39,763 nt of DNA from positions 1 to 39,763 of the forward strand of contig NW_026516450.1 in assembly GCF_025602895.1 (NCBI RefSeq), read 5' to 3'. Numbering within the stretch: position 1 is the first letter of the stretch; every line of letters starts with the position of its first letter. A model generated the notes under the pieces. That model did no database searches and was not told the DNA's origin. It worked only from the letters and a program-made list of their open reading frames with translations. The position numbers were made by a program, and so were the translations under genes. This DNA is from Polychytrium aggregatum. Its lineage: Eukaryota > Chytridiomycota > Chytridiomycetes > Polychytriales. This document shows positions 1 to 11,810 of the stretch, piece after piece.

Positions 1-258
1 GGCAGACGGAGAAGGACAGATCCAAACGCCGGAACGGGACACATGACATGACATGGCATGGTTATCGGCGGCCTGGCAAGAGGGATACTGAGCGCCGAGA
101 TGAGTGCCGGTGCAGCCAGCGCAACGGCGGACGCTATCGACGATGCCGGCGATGCCGGCGATGGCCAATGCGGCGTGTGGGAAAGACAGCGAGCGGGATC
201 TGCTGTCGATCATGCGGGTCGCCCAGGGCCATGGGAGCCGACCAGGGCCAGCGCAGAT

Positions 259-354
259 GCGAGATGATAGTGCAATTGAGGAAATGCAATGCGAGATGAT
301 AGTGCAGTCGAGGAAATGCAATGCGAGATGATAGTGCAGTCGAGGAACTACAAA
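259..354. repeat. 32-base direct repeat, three copies
   Basis: Three head-to-tail units beginning GCGAGATGATAGTGCA lie at 259-290, 291-322 and 323-354. Units 1 and 2 differ by two bases, and unit 3 diverges over its last third. No coding frame is maintained through them. Confidence 0.9.
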
Positions 355-1213
355 TGCATAACAACATCATCCCAGGGGATGCAAAACATGCACGGCAACA
401 TTCGACACACCCGCAGAGTACTTGGGCGACTGCCAGAGTACTTGGTCATGGGTGCATTGGCGAGGGGGACGGGAGCGCCGAACCCGTATCTGCCGCGCGG
501 AATGGCGGCCTTGTCGATCAGCAGTCAGAGAATGGTCGGTCATCTGACACGGTGGCATCGATGTGGCCAAACCAAAAGCCGCTTCCGTCCGGGCATATGA
601 CCGGCGCTGATCCTCCCGTAAGTTCCCCCCTTGAGCAATCAGTTGCTGGGCAGTCCCGCCTTCTCCCCCCCCCAAAAAAAAGGTTGCAGGACCGATCACG
701 GCGCGATCTGAAGCCGCTGTGGGAGCCGCTGTGGGAGCAAGAAAGAGTACATCCATGACACGACTGGGTGCCATGGCCGACTGGTCAGTTTCGTCCGTCC
801 ATCCTGGTCCTTGGCCAGCGCTCTCTCCCATGGCCCTCGCTCGCCTTCTCGCCTGCCTCTCGCCAGCACGAGCCCCGGCCTCCGTCCCTCTGACTCGCCC
901 GGTCTCGCCGCCTTTGATGGCAGCGCCCAGCGCCCAGCCAGCCGACTTTGTCCGGGACAAGCGGCGGGTCGCCTGCCCCCCGGCGTGTAACGAGGGTGAT
1001 TGGGCGGCCTTGATTGGTGAGGCCCGCAGGCGGCGTTGGGCGAGCACAGCGACGCTCGCTTGCACAAGGCCTGCACACCAGACACACGGCCGCGAGGCGG
1101 GCGTTGGCAGGAGTGTCGAATGTGCTTGCAGGAGTGTCGAATGCGTTGGAAGCCATGAATGCATGTGCTGCATCGATGGCATCAATCGCACCGACGGCAC
1201 CGACGGCACCAGT

Positions 1214-1288
1214 GCAATGCCGATGCAACGCCAATGCAACGCCAATGCAATGCCAATGCAATGCCAATGCAATGCCAATGCAATGCCA
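1214..1288. repeat. 11-base tandem array, about seven copies
   Basis: The unit is GCAATGCCAAT with variants GCAACGCCAAT and GCAATGCCGAT. An 11-base period matches roughly one helical turn and breaks any reading frame, so this is a non-coding minisatellite. The repeated CCAAT core is noted without claiming function. Confidence 0.9.
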
Positions 1289-1851
1289 GGGGCACTCGGC
1301 CGACACAACCCCCCAACACTCTCCCCTCCATCGCACCGTCTCGCACCGTCGCAGCGGCATCGCGCCGTGTGGGCTCTGTGGGACGGCGTGACGGGCCCGT
1401 GAGCGGCCACCGTCTGCCTGCTGGCCAGCGGCTGCTGTCCACGCGCTGTGCTGTGGGTGCACCGGGTTGCGGGCGACGCCGCCCTGCCACGAGTCTTCGC
1501 AATCGTCAACAAAAAAAAAATCTTGTGCTCGCATCCTCTCAGGTGGACTGCCCCCCTCGCCAGCCCCACCCTCTGGATACAGCATCGGCTGTCGTGCTTG
1601 GCTGTCGTGCTTGGCTGTCTGTTCCCCGCCCCAAATCGCATCCGCCCTCGGCCCTGCTGATCGCCATCCATCCACTCTCTCGCCCTCGCTCCTGCTAAAT
1701 CCCGGCCTGCTCCCGCCGACGATCAGCCCGTTCTTTCGTCGGTTCCTTTCGCAGCCTTTCAAGCCAGCCCCAACCCCCCCCCGGCTGTCCTTCACTGTGC
1801 CCTCTTCCCTCGCTCCCCTCCCCTGCGACCAACTCTTGTTTCTCTGATCCA

Positions 1852-3605
1852 ATGCCTGCTGTCTTGGGTCAGCCCGTCTTGACCTTGGCCACCGATGCCG
1901 TCCAGCAGCTGCGTGCCATTGATGAGTCGGATCTCTCGACCTTTTGGGGTGGTACGTCCTGCTGTCCTGGCTCTGAGGGCAGGAAAGAGTGTCGGTGGAC
2001 CAAACCAGACCAAACCAGACCAGACTAGACCGGACTAGACTAGACCAGACTAGACTAGACCAAATCTCTGGGTCGGATGGGTCTACCAGAACCGGCTGTC
2101 GCCTCCATGCCGTGACTCACTCCGCGCTAACTCGGACTGGCTTTCTTTCCTCATCCTCTCCATCGAATGCTGCTGCTGCTGCTGCTCGCATCGGCCCAAA
2201 CCCCATCCTCGCTCCCACTGCTTCATCTTACGTGGACCGCATCCGTCGTCTGAACCACGTCCATCACTCGCTTCCAATTGCCGGAATCACCCTCGCCCCT
2301 TCTTCAGTCATCACCAAATGCAAGGATAACCTGGAAAAGGGCCACCGCCTCGAGAACCTGAGTTGGAGGCTGTGGTACTGTTCCGTGCATCAAAAGGGCC
2401 GCAAGGAAAACGACTTGGCCCAGGCTGTGGCCTCGCTGCCCGAGTACTTCCCCCCCAGAAAGACTCCCACTGCCTCGCCGCAGTCCCTGCCCTGTCGCGG
2501 CGACTCGCTTGCCATCACCAGCCTCGAGTTGCCGTCTTCGAGTCGCTCCCAGCCCGAAACAGCGCCCCAGCCTCGTCCCCATCTTCAAGTCCATGCTCAT
2601 GATCGTCCTCCACCGCAGTCCCAGTTGCAGCCGCAGCCGCAGCTCCTGCCTCAGCTTGACACCGCTCCTGCTCATACCTCCGAGCCCGCTCGGATGATCA
2701 TAGACGTGCGGCCCGAGGTGCTGCCCCTTCCACGCATGCCTCACTCGGCCGACTCCAACACCACCGTTGTCGAACCCTTCGCCCCTCCGGCTCAGCCGCA
2801 GGCTCACCAACAGACTCTCGCCCCTTCCGTGCGGGTAGCCTCCCCTCCAGCTGCTGCCCCCGCTCCTGGTGGTGCCTCGGACGGCAAAGTCAAGTTCTTC
2901 TTCTCGGAAACCAACTCGGAGCGATCGGACGAAGGCGAACCTTCGGACCACCTCGTGGCTGGTCCTGCTACCGCTGCTGCTGCCCGTGCCACCCTGCTAT
3001 CTGCTCCACCGGCTGCTCCTCGCATTCGCCCCACGGTCTTCTCGCCACCACCCAAGCCCAAGCCTGCGGCCTCAGCCAGCCGTCCTCCTGTCCTGGCTCA
3101 CCGGCCCGCTGGCCCCTCTGCTGCGCTCCAGGACGAGGCCGGTCCCGAGTCGGACTACAGCACCGACACCTATGCCGACGACGACGATGACGACTATGAC
3201 GACGACGACGACTTTGACGACGACTATGACGACTACGACGACGAGGATGACCCGCTTGCATCCGGCAGCGGTTCGATCATGTTCGAAAAGGTTGACATCA
3301 CCGACAGCCCCCAGCAGTCGCCCGAAAAGCGGCGGTCGCTGCTCTCGGATGCGCTGCTGCGAACCTCGGCAGGCACCTCGCTGAAGCGAATCAGGACACA
3401 CTCGCGGCTGAATGTAGCCTCGCACGACCACACAGGCGACCCGGCTCCGGTCCAAGACAATCTTCACGCGGACCCACATCTCACTGAGCTGACCGAGAGT
3501 CTCCGGCAGAACCTGATGCACGAGCGCCGCCAGCCCTTCCTGATGTCTCGAAACCCGAGCGCCGCATCAGAGCAGCAAAACTACGAGGACCCCGAGTACT
3601 GGTAG
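1852..3605 (+). CDS. DUF1752-domain (AreA/Reg1-type) regulator
   Basis: Two exons, 1852-1951 and 2308-3605, encode 465 residues. The splice (G|GTACGT to TTCAG|TC) joins FWG to VITKCKDNLEKG, followed by RLENLSWRLW. This rebuilds the fungal DUF1752 signature (about residues 24-55) found at the N terminus of AreA-type GATA factors and in Reg1-like phosphatase regulators. The rest is low complexity: Pro/Gln/Ala-rich stretches, a nearly pure Asp run around residues 321-347, and basic patches. No GATA zinc finger is seen, so a Reg1-like adaptor or orphan DUF1752 protein is more likely than a DNA-binding factor. The role in carbon or nitrogen regulation is inferred from the family. The first ATG after the pyrimidine-rich leader was taken as the start. 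The TAG at 3603 may be intronic (see findings). Confidence 0.75.
1952..2307 (+). other. Intron with short tandem repeats
   Basis: This 356-base intron is long for the window. From about 1993 to 2063 it carries a degenerate array of AGACCAGACTAGACC-like units with a 5/10-base period. The rest contains a CTG run near 2168-2185 but no frame matching the flanking domain. Confidence 0.7.
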
Positions 3606-3780
3606 AGCGGACGACCGTGTCTATCCCGAGGATTCCTCCTCACCCCGATCGAACGGCTTCGTCAGCGACCTCGTCAACGATCCCGTGATCGATCTCACCA
3701 AGCGGCTCTGTGGAGATCCGACGGCCAGTCCGATCAGACCGGCGTCCCAGGGCCCGTTGGCAATGTTTAGGGCTCGTTAA

Positions 3781-5521
3781 TCACTCGCTGCCCGGTGGCG
3801 CGGCGAGCCGAGTTCCCTCAAGCCAATACGCCTCCCGCCCAACCTCTTTCATGTTTACCCCCGTACGCAGTTCGCTTCCAAGCCCTGTCATCGGTAACGC
3901 CTCCCCCTCCCTCATTTATCGTATTATGCGCTTGCCGCACGCGAATGTTTCTTTGTGCTCTTGCTTGCCCTGTCACCAACCAGAACGTTAGAACTCAGAT
4001 ACAATGATCACTTTTGTCTTGGCCCTTCCTCCCCCCGCACATTCCATCCGCTTTTCCCCTCTTTATCTTGTTGGCTGTTGCCTTCTTCCCACACTCCCCA
4101 CCGCTTGCCTCTCCGTTCCGTGCCCATCTGCTCCCTATTTTCCTCCAGCCCATCTCTCACCCTGGGGCCACTAGCGTTTCCTTTATATAACTACCCGTGG
4201 TCCACTTCAGTTCCTTGGCGCGGCTTGAGTCCTGCCATGACCACTCGTATGCATGCTCTATCCTTTTTTTTTTTCCTTTCCTTTCTGTTCTTTTCTTATT
4301 CCGGCATTATTTATTGTGTACAAAAACGAAAAACGGAACACTTTGATTTTGAGGCCGATGGCCGCAATGTTTTCTGGATCTGTAACTTATGTTGTGAAGG
4401 ATCCCGAGATAGTCTTCCCCACCGGTCCGCCAAAAAAATATATATATATCTATATATGCACATATTCATGCATATCTGCACCGTCCACAAGATGGGACGA
4501 GACACGGTCTGCTGTTGCTGCTTTGGAGTGGGAATACTATCGTCCACACTCTCGCGATGATGACCAGCCGGGCGGGCCAAGACCCATGATGGCTGTGGCG
4601 GGAACATCTTGCCCCATCGTCATCTGTGGGAATCGCCTGTGGGAATCGCCTGTGGGAATCGCCTGTGGGAATCGCCTGTGGGAATCGCCTGGTGGAAGTG
4701 GCCGAGTCGCTGGCGCTGCTCTCTCGGTCTCCGTCTGCCTTGATTCTCGGCTTCGTCTCACCCAACGATCTCGTCGTTCCCCAAGTCAAGACTGGCTTTC
4801 TCTCTGTCCGGTTCAGGCTCAGGCTCCAGCTCAAGCTCGGGCTCGGGCTCGGCGTATTCCCTTGGCCTGTCGCTCGGTCTTGCTTGGCTTGTTCCTGCCT
4901 TGGCGCCGATCCGGTCCACCCGGGTGAGTATCTGGGCCCGGAGCTGTCGCCCTGGTCGCTCTCGGATTCCTCTCTCCTGTCCTTCTCTCTCGGGACCGCT
5001 GCTCTTCCATCCGTCGTCTCCTGGATTCATCGCTCGCATCCCGCTCACTTCCCTGTCCGTCTCGTCCAACCCTGCAGCACCCACAGTCCATTCTCCCCTC
5101 CCCTTCTTCCTCCCTCACCCTCTCTCGAGTCGCACTCGGGTCAACTGACGTTGTGCCGGCTTGCCCCAGCTTGCCCCAGCTTGCTGGCGGCTCCTTCCTC
5201 CACATCCGCCTTCCAGGTTCGTCGACTCATCCTCGCTCGCAGCCCGACCAGACCCATGACCGGGATCAGGGACCATGCACACCATGCGGCCCCCAGGCAG
5301 TATCGTAGCAGCGACATGGCATCGCACTCATCCATCTGACTGATCTCTGACCTTGTCCCTGTGCCTGTAGAATCCAGGCCCTCTATCCAGCTCCAGCTCC
5401 AGCTCCAGCCCCGGCCTCGACTTCCCCGTCGCTCTCAATTCTCTCGGCGCTGACTCAACCTCCCGATCCCAGTCCCAATCCCGATCGGCCTATTCCACCT
5501 CCCCCCTGAAACCATCCCGCC
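3781..5521. other. Intergenic region, probable UTRs
   Basis: No protein could be supported. The left part is AT-richer and pyrimidine-rich, as expected for a 3' untranslated region and terminator. It includes a T run at about 4264-4274 and an alternating TA tract near 4438-4456. The right part (about 4700-5520) is C/T-rich and probably serves as promoter and leader for the gene at 5522. A 13-base tandem array sits at 4625-4689. Confidence 0.55.
4625..4689. repeat. 13-base tandem repeat, five copies
   Basis: Five essentially perfect copies of TGTGGGAATCGCC. The period breaks reading frames and no inverted symmetry is obvious. Confidence 0.9.
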
Positions 5522-8500
5522 ATGGCCGTCACCACCTGGGCTCTCTTGCTGGACTCTCCGCCGACACAGGGACATGCCCGTGAGGCTTCGGCTGCGTCCC
5601 CGACGACCCAGACCCCGCTCGCTGACGAGCCCAGCGCCGAGCATCGAGCCGTCGGCCTAGCTCCTGCCTCGACCATCACCACCACCACGACCATCGCCGC
5701 GAGCGCCCTTGCCTCCGAAGCCGTCTCGGCGCCGACACCCGATTCCGACTCGACCTCCCGGCACTCTTCCACGGTCTCGTCGACCCCTCCGACTTTGCCT
5801 CATCTCGATACCTCGACCTCCTTCTTCCCTGGCGAGACCGCCGCTGCGGCCCACCACACCTCCGCCCAATCGCCTCGCCTTTCACGGTCCGGCCACGGTC
5901 ACAGCACCGGCCATAACCATAGCCACAGCCGCAAGACTTCGGAGCAGCTCCAGAAGCACAACAGCTGGGACGTCATCAACGAGTCGCTGGCCCAGACCTC
6001 GATCATGAACACGGTCAAAAACATCCGATGGTTTGCGCTGAAGCAAGGTGTGCATCCCCGAGACAGGCTCGCATGGGTGCCCGCATGGCTACCCGAATCG
6101 AGTCTGGCCAGCGGGATTTGGGTCGCTGGCAGGACGTGGGTCGGATTCCTGCCTTTGCAGCTGTGCCAAGAACCGGTGGTGCTCCATCGAATCAAGCGTG
6201 TGTCCTACTGAGTGTTCATATCCCTGTTCTCTGACACATCCTCCGACATTCCTCGACCCTTGTCGACACCGTCGTCTCTCTCTGACACCCATGAATCACA
6301 CACCCACCGGAACTCCCCGATGCAGATCTACTAGAAGCTAGAATGGCCAGTACACTTCACATTGTTGGTGAGTCAGCGCCTGCCAGCATCCTGTCGCAAC
6401 GCTGAAGCCACTATCTGCTTTCCCACTTTGCTAACGAATCGGTCCATCGTCTCCGCTTCACTTTGCCCGTCGTTTGCTGCTTCTCTTTCGGCGACGCTTG
6501 CTGCTGGTCACGACGCAGGTCTGAGCTCTTATTCGATTCTGACGTATCCATTCTCTCTGCTGCGTCGGCATTATGTGGTGAGTCGCACTGTACCTGCTCT
6601 ATCACTTCCCATACTCGCTGCTGGTGGTACATGCATACGTATCGGCATGTGCGATTGCCCTTGTCAGACTGCTCGATGGATGGCCATCACTAGCACCGTA
6701 TCTGACAGTGTGTCGGCTGCCTCCGGACATGACTACCAAACTCACCATACAATCAACGAACTCTGCCCTTCCCCGCTTCTCGCTCCACTACCACTGCCAC
6801 TACTACGATCGATTGTGTTCTTTTTCTTTGGTGGACCCCCCCCCCAACTCCTGACGCCAGACGATCGGCTACAAGATTCCTCCCGTCGACGCTTCCTTGT
6901 CCGCCCGGCTCTTGCTCAGGCCCCACGAAGGCGTCCTGTCCCTGTGGAACGGATTTGGCTTCAAGATGATCGCACACGTAGCCCGCTTCCTCGGCGAGAT
7001 CTTTGTTGCTCGCACGCTTCTGCCGCTCGACGGATGGATCATTGCACGGCAGCGGCCATCCAGCTGGATCAAGAGCAGTGCCGTTGGACGAGTACTTCGA
7101 GTGGGTTTTTGGAAGTACACGATCAAATGGTAAGCCTTGGAGCGGGCGAGTAATGAGGAGGGAAGATAGGCCGCATGAGCATGCATCAAGATGCGGCAAT
7201 GGATGGGATGTGACCGAGCCGCTGAGGTTTGCGTCTCGACATGTTGATGTGCTGGATATGTGAACGTGCTGGATTTGTGAACGTGCTCGATATGTTGGCA
7301 GATTGCGTAAACTTATCGACGCTGTCGCTCAACCGATCGCACCCACAATGGCCCGGCTCTACACTGCAATCTAATGGCTCCTGCTCTCCTCTCACTGTCG
7401 CTGGTGCACGGATGACGTGCCACAGCGTTGGGCTTGTCGCCTCGTACCCGCTCTTCAAGGCTCACCTCATCCATAGTCTTCAGCACGCCACCGCAATCTC
7501 GGGCGTCGTCTATTCAGTCCCGATGCTCCTCAAGTCGTACGCCCTCAGCATTGGTCCGGCGCTGCAGCCGCGACTGCCGACAGCGCTGCCCTGGACATCG
7601 ACGCTGGTTCCGTTCGTGCTGATTTCGATTGGCTCCGAGTACGTCTACTACCGCATCCTCGCCCTGGCGCGCGGGTACCTGCTCTCGCCCGAGGTTCTCC
7701 GGAGCATCAAGACCAAGCAAAAGGCACGCCGGGCACTGCGAGAGACCGCCAAGAAGAACACCTCGCAGTCCCGGAGGCTGCTGTCATTCGGATACTCGAC
7801 CCAGGACTCGGACCGACGCCCATCCCAGTCTGCGGATGATCCCACGGGCGAGGCACCACAGTCGAGCGACTCGCGCGCCCTTGGCGATGACGAAGACCCC
7901 GACGAAGGCGACGAGGGCGACGAGGGCGACGAGGGCAACGACGACTATGCCTATGGATACACCGACAGCCTGGACGACATGATCCTGGACGACTACGATG
8001 AATATGACGAGCGCGATCGGGGTGCCGCACAGCGGTCGCCGACGTCGCGATCGCCGCTGCCGTCGATCTCGTCACTCGCCAGCTCCAGCAACGAGGACGA
8101 GGACGCCGACCTGGGCTCCGAATACTCGGACGACAGCGTCTGGCGGCAGCACATTGCACGGCTCCGACAGCAGCAGCGCGAACGGCGGCGCCGGCAGCGA
8201 CAGCGGCAGAAGCAGCGGCCCCAGCAGCTCTCGGATTTTTACACCTTCTACCCAGACATGATCTGCCGACTGGGCAGCCAGATCGTGCTGAACGTCGTCG
8301 CCTTCCCCTTTCAGGTGGCGCTCACCCGGGTCATGATCCAAGGCACGGGCCTGGTCCTGCTGCCGGAACTGGACGACCACTACGAGGGCTACGTTCAATG
8401 CCTGACTGCAGTCTTTCGCGAATTCGTGTCGACTGGCTGGACGAGGACGAGCACGAGCACGGCGGGTGCTCTGCTGGATGTGGACTCGATGACGACGATG

Positions 8501-8674
8501 GCGATGACGATGACGGCGAAGACCACTGCGCCTGCGATTGGGGCGGCCCTGCTCTTGAACGTGGTCTCGGACCTGGTCGTAGCCTGGGCAGTGTTCGAGA
8601 CGGTCGGGATGGTGCGCAACTGGGTGCGACAGAAGCCCGTGAAGATCTTCTTGGATCGGGACATGTCGAAATGA
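5522..8674 (+). CDS. SLC25A46: SLC25A46/Ugo1-like mitochondrial outer-membrane carrier
   Basis: Five exons (5522-6047, 6335-6367, 6519-6577, 6861-7129, 7426-8674) give 711 residues with agreeing phases. The order of conserved blocks follows SLC25A46: ILTYPFSLLRRHYV (carrier-like Pro motif), EGVLSLWNGFGFK, VGLVASYPLFKAHLI, then FYTFYPDMICRLG and VVAFPFQVALTRVMIQGT with a following YEGY. Members are degenerate carriers in the mitochondrial outer membrane that act in fusion, cristae organisation and lipid transfer (Ugo1 in yeast). They are not classical transporters. The first 170 residues are Ser/Thr/His-rich and probably disordered. A charged insertion (about 387-563) with Glu/Asp runs, then Arg/Gln runs, splits the carrier halves. 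Membrane stretches occur near both ends of exon 5. Family assignment is fairly secure; the fusion role is inferred. Confidence 0.75.
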
Positions 8675-10252
8675 GACCCGTTCGAGGTGCGGCGGTCACT
8701 TGTTTCGGAAAAGAGATAATGGATTCCGCTGCTGCCTTCGACGACAAGCTGGCTCGCCTGGGACAGCAGCGCCTTGAATACATCGAGTCGAATCTCCACG
8801 AACAAATGGTGGATCCGCGCGAAAATTGGTACAGCAACCCCAGACCGCAACAAAGCGGTGGGAGGCAAGGAAGGGCGGTTCCAGATCTCGCGAGGGGGCG
8901 ATGCAGCCTACAGAGAGAATCGATATCCATATTCACCACCAGCGACGAGCACCGCCGCGTGGAGGGAACTGGAATGGAGAAGGCAAGGTCTTTGGACGAC
9001 GAAGCGTGCCCAGCCGGCGTCCTTGATGCTCGTAGTGCCTTTGACACCCTGGGAACACCGGAACACCGGAACCGGCGAAACCACAGACATATCCGAGGCC
9101 TTGCGTTCGTATTCAGGTGGTCTGATACAGGCGGGATGCATCCGGCGCAAAGGACAGCCAAATCACCCGGCGGCGAGCCAGGGCGGTGTTGCCGGATACA
9201 CGCAACAGTCGCACAGTGGTGTGAGCGTGCCTTGTCGGTGGTTGGCTGTGTTATTGGCTGCGACGGCTGTGATGTTGGCTGTGTTGTGCAGCTCTGTTGA
9301 TATGCAAGTTTGCATCTGTTTGCGACCCCATGTCAGTCATGTCTATTCACAGCCATCCTCGTCTATTCCCGCCTCCGTTGCTGTCGCCATTCCAGCCGCC
9401 TGCCATGCACCCCATGGCCGTGCCCCCATGGCAGCCCCGCCGTTGGCTTGTGCCCTGGCGTGCTGCTCCTTGTCGCCATCACCTATCGCCAAGCACAGCC
9501 GCCGTCATGCCTTTTTTTTTTTTCGGGCTGCTGATTTGCAATTCCCAGTAAGCCAGTGCTCGACAAATGCTCGACAAATGCTCGACAAGTGCTCGGCTTG
9601 CTTGCCATGAGCGCGGCGTTGTCGGCTTGCAAATCCCACCCAACTCACCCGCCCTCACACTTGATCCCATTCATCCCGTCGACTTTATCCCATCCGCACG
9701 GCTGACTTGCTCCATTCCCTTCATCCTCGGCCCCCATTCAAGACACTTCCTCCGGCTCATCGCCCCGTCCTCCGCCTCCCCCCGCCTCCGTCTTCATCAA
9801 CCCTCCTCTTGCTCCCTTCCGCTCCAAGCCCGTCCAAGCTCCCTGTCGTCTGCATCCATTGTCCGGGTGCATCTGTGTCGCAGCATTAGCAGCACCCGCA
9901 CGTCATTTGCTCTGGCCCTTATATTGCGGCTTCGCCTTGGCTTGTATCTCCCACCCCAGCCACGACCGGAACCCAAGCCCTCGCAGCCACCGCCGCACCC
10001 AGCCGCCATCTTTCCCACCATCTTTGCCACCGGCTTTGCCCCCTCTTGTATTTGCTCCAAGCACCTTTGTCCCGTCGTCGCTCGATCCGTTTCTCGATCG
10101 CTGCATCTGTCTCGCCACTTGGTCCGTCCATCCATTCATCTCCTGCTCAGTCCATCCAACCCGGGCCCGATTTGCCCCCCTCTTAATTCCAACGCGAGCA
10201 CATTTGCCCTCGCTCCGGCACCTACTTGTAACTCGTCGCCGCTGCCGTCGCC
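8675..10252. other. Intergenic region
   Basis: Frames on both strands here lack recognisable domains and overlap each other. A T run at about 9511-9523 and a small tandem array of ATGCTCGACAA units (about 9560-9597) are visible. The section from about 9650 to 10250 is strongly C/T-rich on the + strand, as are leaders of other genes here, and is probably the promoter and 5' leader of the gene at 10253. Confidence 0.5.
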
Positions 10253-11122
10253 ATGCCCGAAGTCCAAGTGACTCAGTCGCCCGAATACCAGGAGGTGTTC
10301 GGCTCGCCGCAGCCGCTCCGGCTGCCACCCCGATCATCCTGGGTTCCTCTCCATGGCAAGCGGTCGGGTCTGCAGAAGCAGCTCGACAAGCTCGTCGATT
10401 TCATTCGCTCCATGAAGGAGTCAAAGCCAAAGCAGCGGCGCTCCAAGACGCCGTCGTCGAAACCCTCCTCGAGACCGTCGTCGAGACCGTCATCGAGACC
10501 GGCGTCGGTGTGCATTCCCGAAACCAGCAGCTCGGCCAAGCCCAACAAGCCCTGGGTCTTCAACGAAAAGAAGACCGCCGTCGAGAAGCAGGTCAACACC
10601 AACCGGTACAGCTCGCCGCCGTGCGTGCAGTCCAGCGCCGTGACGGTCGTTGCTCCGGCGTCGCCGCTGTCGTCAACGTCGTTCCCGCCGGTGCTCCCGC
10701 GCGACCTTGGCGACCTGGAAGCGCCGCCCCGAGGCATCCCCTCGAGCCAGCATCATCGCCTTGCAGCCTCGGCCTCGGCGCCGTCGCTGCTGCCTGGGCC
10801 TCGTCTGGTCCTGGCCATGCCGACCTTCTCGGACTCGGACAACTACTCTCAGAGCGACCAGGCTTCGCTCTCCGAGGCTCCCCGCTCGCCGCCGCCCATG
10901 ACCCCGGACTCGACCGCCCGCGTCATCGATCTCTACAGCTTCCAGAACCAGTCGTCGTCGGCCTTCTCGATCCAGTCGGCAGCCAGCACGACCCGCAGCC
11001 GCGGCAGCCACCGATTCTCCAACTACTACGAGATGGCGCCCAGCGGCAAGTGGCACTTTATCCAGCGCGATCAAGACGGCAACTGCCTCGGCGCCTTTGA
11101 GATCGACTCAAACTACATCTGA
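10253..11122 (+). CDS. Unrecognised Ser/Pro-rich protein
   Basis: A single-exon frame of 289 residues starting in the context GTCGCCATGC. I do not recognise the family. An N-terminal basic segment (about 35-75) has amphipathic helix character (GLQKQLDKLVDFIRSMKESK) and runs into a tandem SSRP repeat. The middle is Ser/Pro/Ala-rich and probably disordered. The C-terminal 45 residues are more ordered and aromatic (SNYYEMAPSGKWHFIQRDQDGN), which suggests a short conserved module. No signal peptide or membrane helix is seen. Codon use is strongly G/C-ending like its neighbours, and the frame is clean over 870 bases after a C/T-rich leader, which argues that it is real. A regulatory or scaffold role would be a guess. 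Confidence 0.65.
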   Translation: MPEVQVTQSPEYQEVFGSPQPLRLPPRSSWVPLHGKRSGLQKQLDKLVDFIRSMKESKPKQRRSKTPSSKPSSRPSSRPSSRPASVCIPETSSSAKPNKPWVFNEKKTAVEKQVNTNRYSSPPCVQSSAVTVVAPASPLSSTSFPPVLPRDLGDLEAPPRGIPSSQHHRLAASASAPSLLPGPRLVLAMPTFSDSDNYSQSDQASLSEAPRSPPPMTPDSTARVIDLYSFQNQSSSAFSIQSAASTTRSRGSHRFSNYYEMAPSGKWHFIQRDQDGNCLGAFEIDSNYI

Positions 11123-11810
11123 TTCGCCTCTTGCTGTGCCTACGCCTGCGCCTGCGCCTGGCTGACTCGTTGCCATCGACATTCATCCCCGTCCGTCCTC
11201 CTCGCCTCGCCCTGCCGCCTCGCCCTGCCGTCATCGTGCCTCCAAAGTGCTCCTGCGCACTTCCTTTCTTCCCCCCACATCCGGTCGAGCCACCGCTGCC
11301 CTGATCCCCCCGATGGCGGCTCCCCCTCCTCCCATGTTGCACACCGACTCATCAACATGCTCCACTGAGCAGATTTCGATATCTTGCGCTTGGCTGGCAG
11401 CTGGTCCTCCCTTCGTCAGTTGCCACTCTCCCGACCCGCCGCCACCTCTTGCCCGCAATTTTGACCTGCAGCGCGACGGTTTTCTCTGCCTTCGGCCGCC
11501 TCTCTCCCTTCCCCTTCTCTCTCTCCACCACTTACTCTCTCGGACCCAATGCGCCCAGTGCGTATGATCCATTTCAGCAGCTTCTTTCCACATGTGCACG
11601 ATGCACAGATATCTACATGTACTTTTTACTGCCCCATGGCTCTGCGGGCCGAGGGAGGCAGTCTCAATCGGTTTGGCCAGGCACATCTTGGCCAGCGGTA
11701 TTGTATCTTGACAAGCACTGCTTGGCAAAGGATATCCCTCATGGCGAGCCCCAGTTTACTGTGTATGTTTTGCTTCCGTACATGGCTTTCGCTTTCTTTC
11801 TTTTTTGGAA
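11123..11810. other. Convergent intergenic region
   Basis: This lies between the 3' ends of two convergent genes. It is pyrimidine-rich on the + strand up to about 11560 and then mixed. No supported gene and no clear RNA structure were seen; it presumably holds both 3' untranslated regions and terminators. Confidence 0.5.

Larger units (their letters stand above)
1..1851. other. Intergenic region, no convincing gene
   Basis: Long open frames exist on both strands, but they are GC-driven, overlap one another and cross a tandem repeat whose 11-base unit is not a multiple of three, so none reads as a real protein. The stretch holds a 32-base triplicate at 259-354, the 11-base array at 1214-1288, C and A homopolymers near 666-680 and 1511-1520, and a pyrimidine-rich tract from about 1680 to 1850. 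That tract probably forms the promoter and 5' leader of the gene starting at 1852. Confidence 0.6.

Noticed and set aside
367-1671. A 434-codon minus-strand open frame
   Set aside because: It crosses the 11-base minisatellite, overlaps equally long frames on the other strand, shows no domain and has repeat-derived ALALHWHCIG runs. It is a GC-content artefact.
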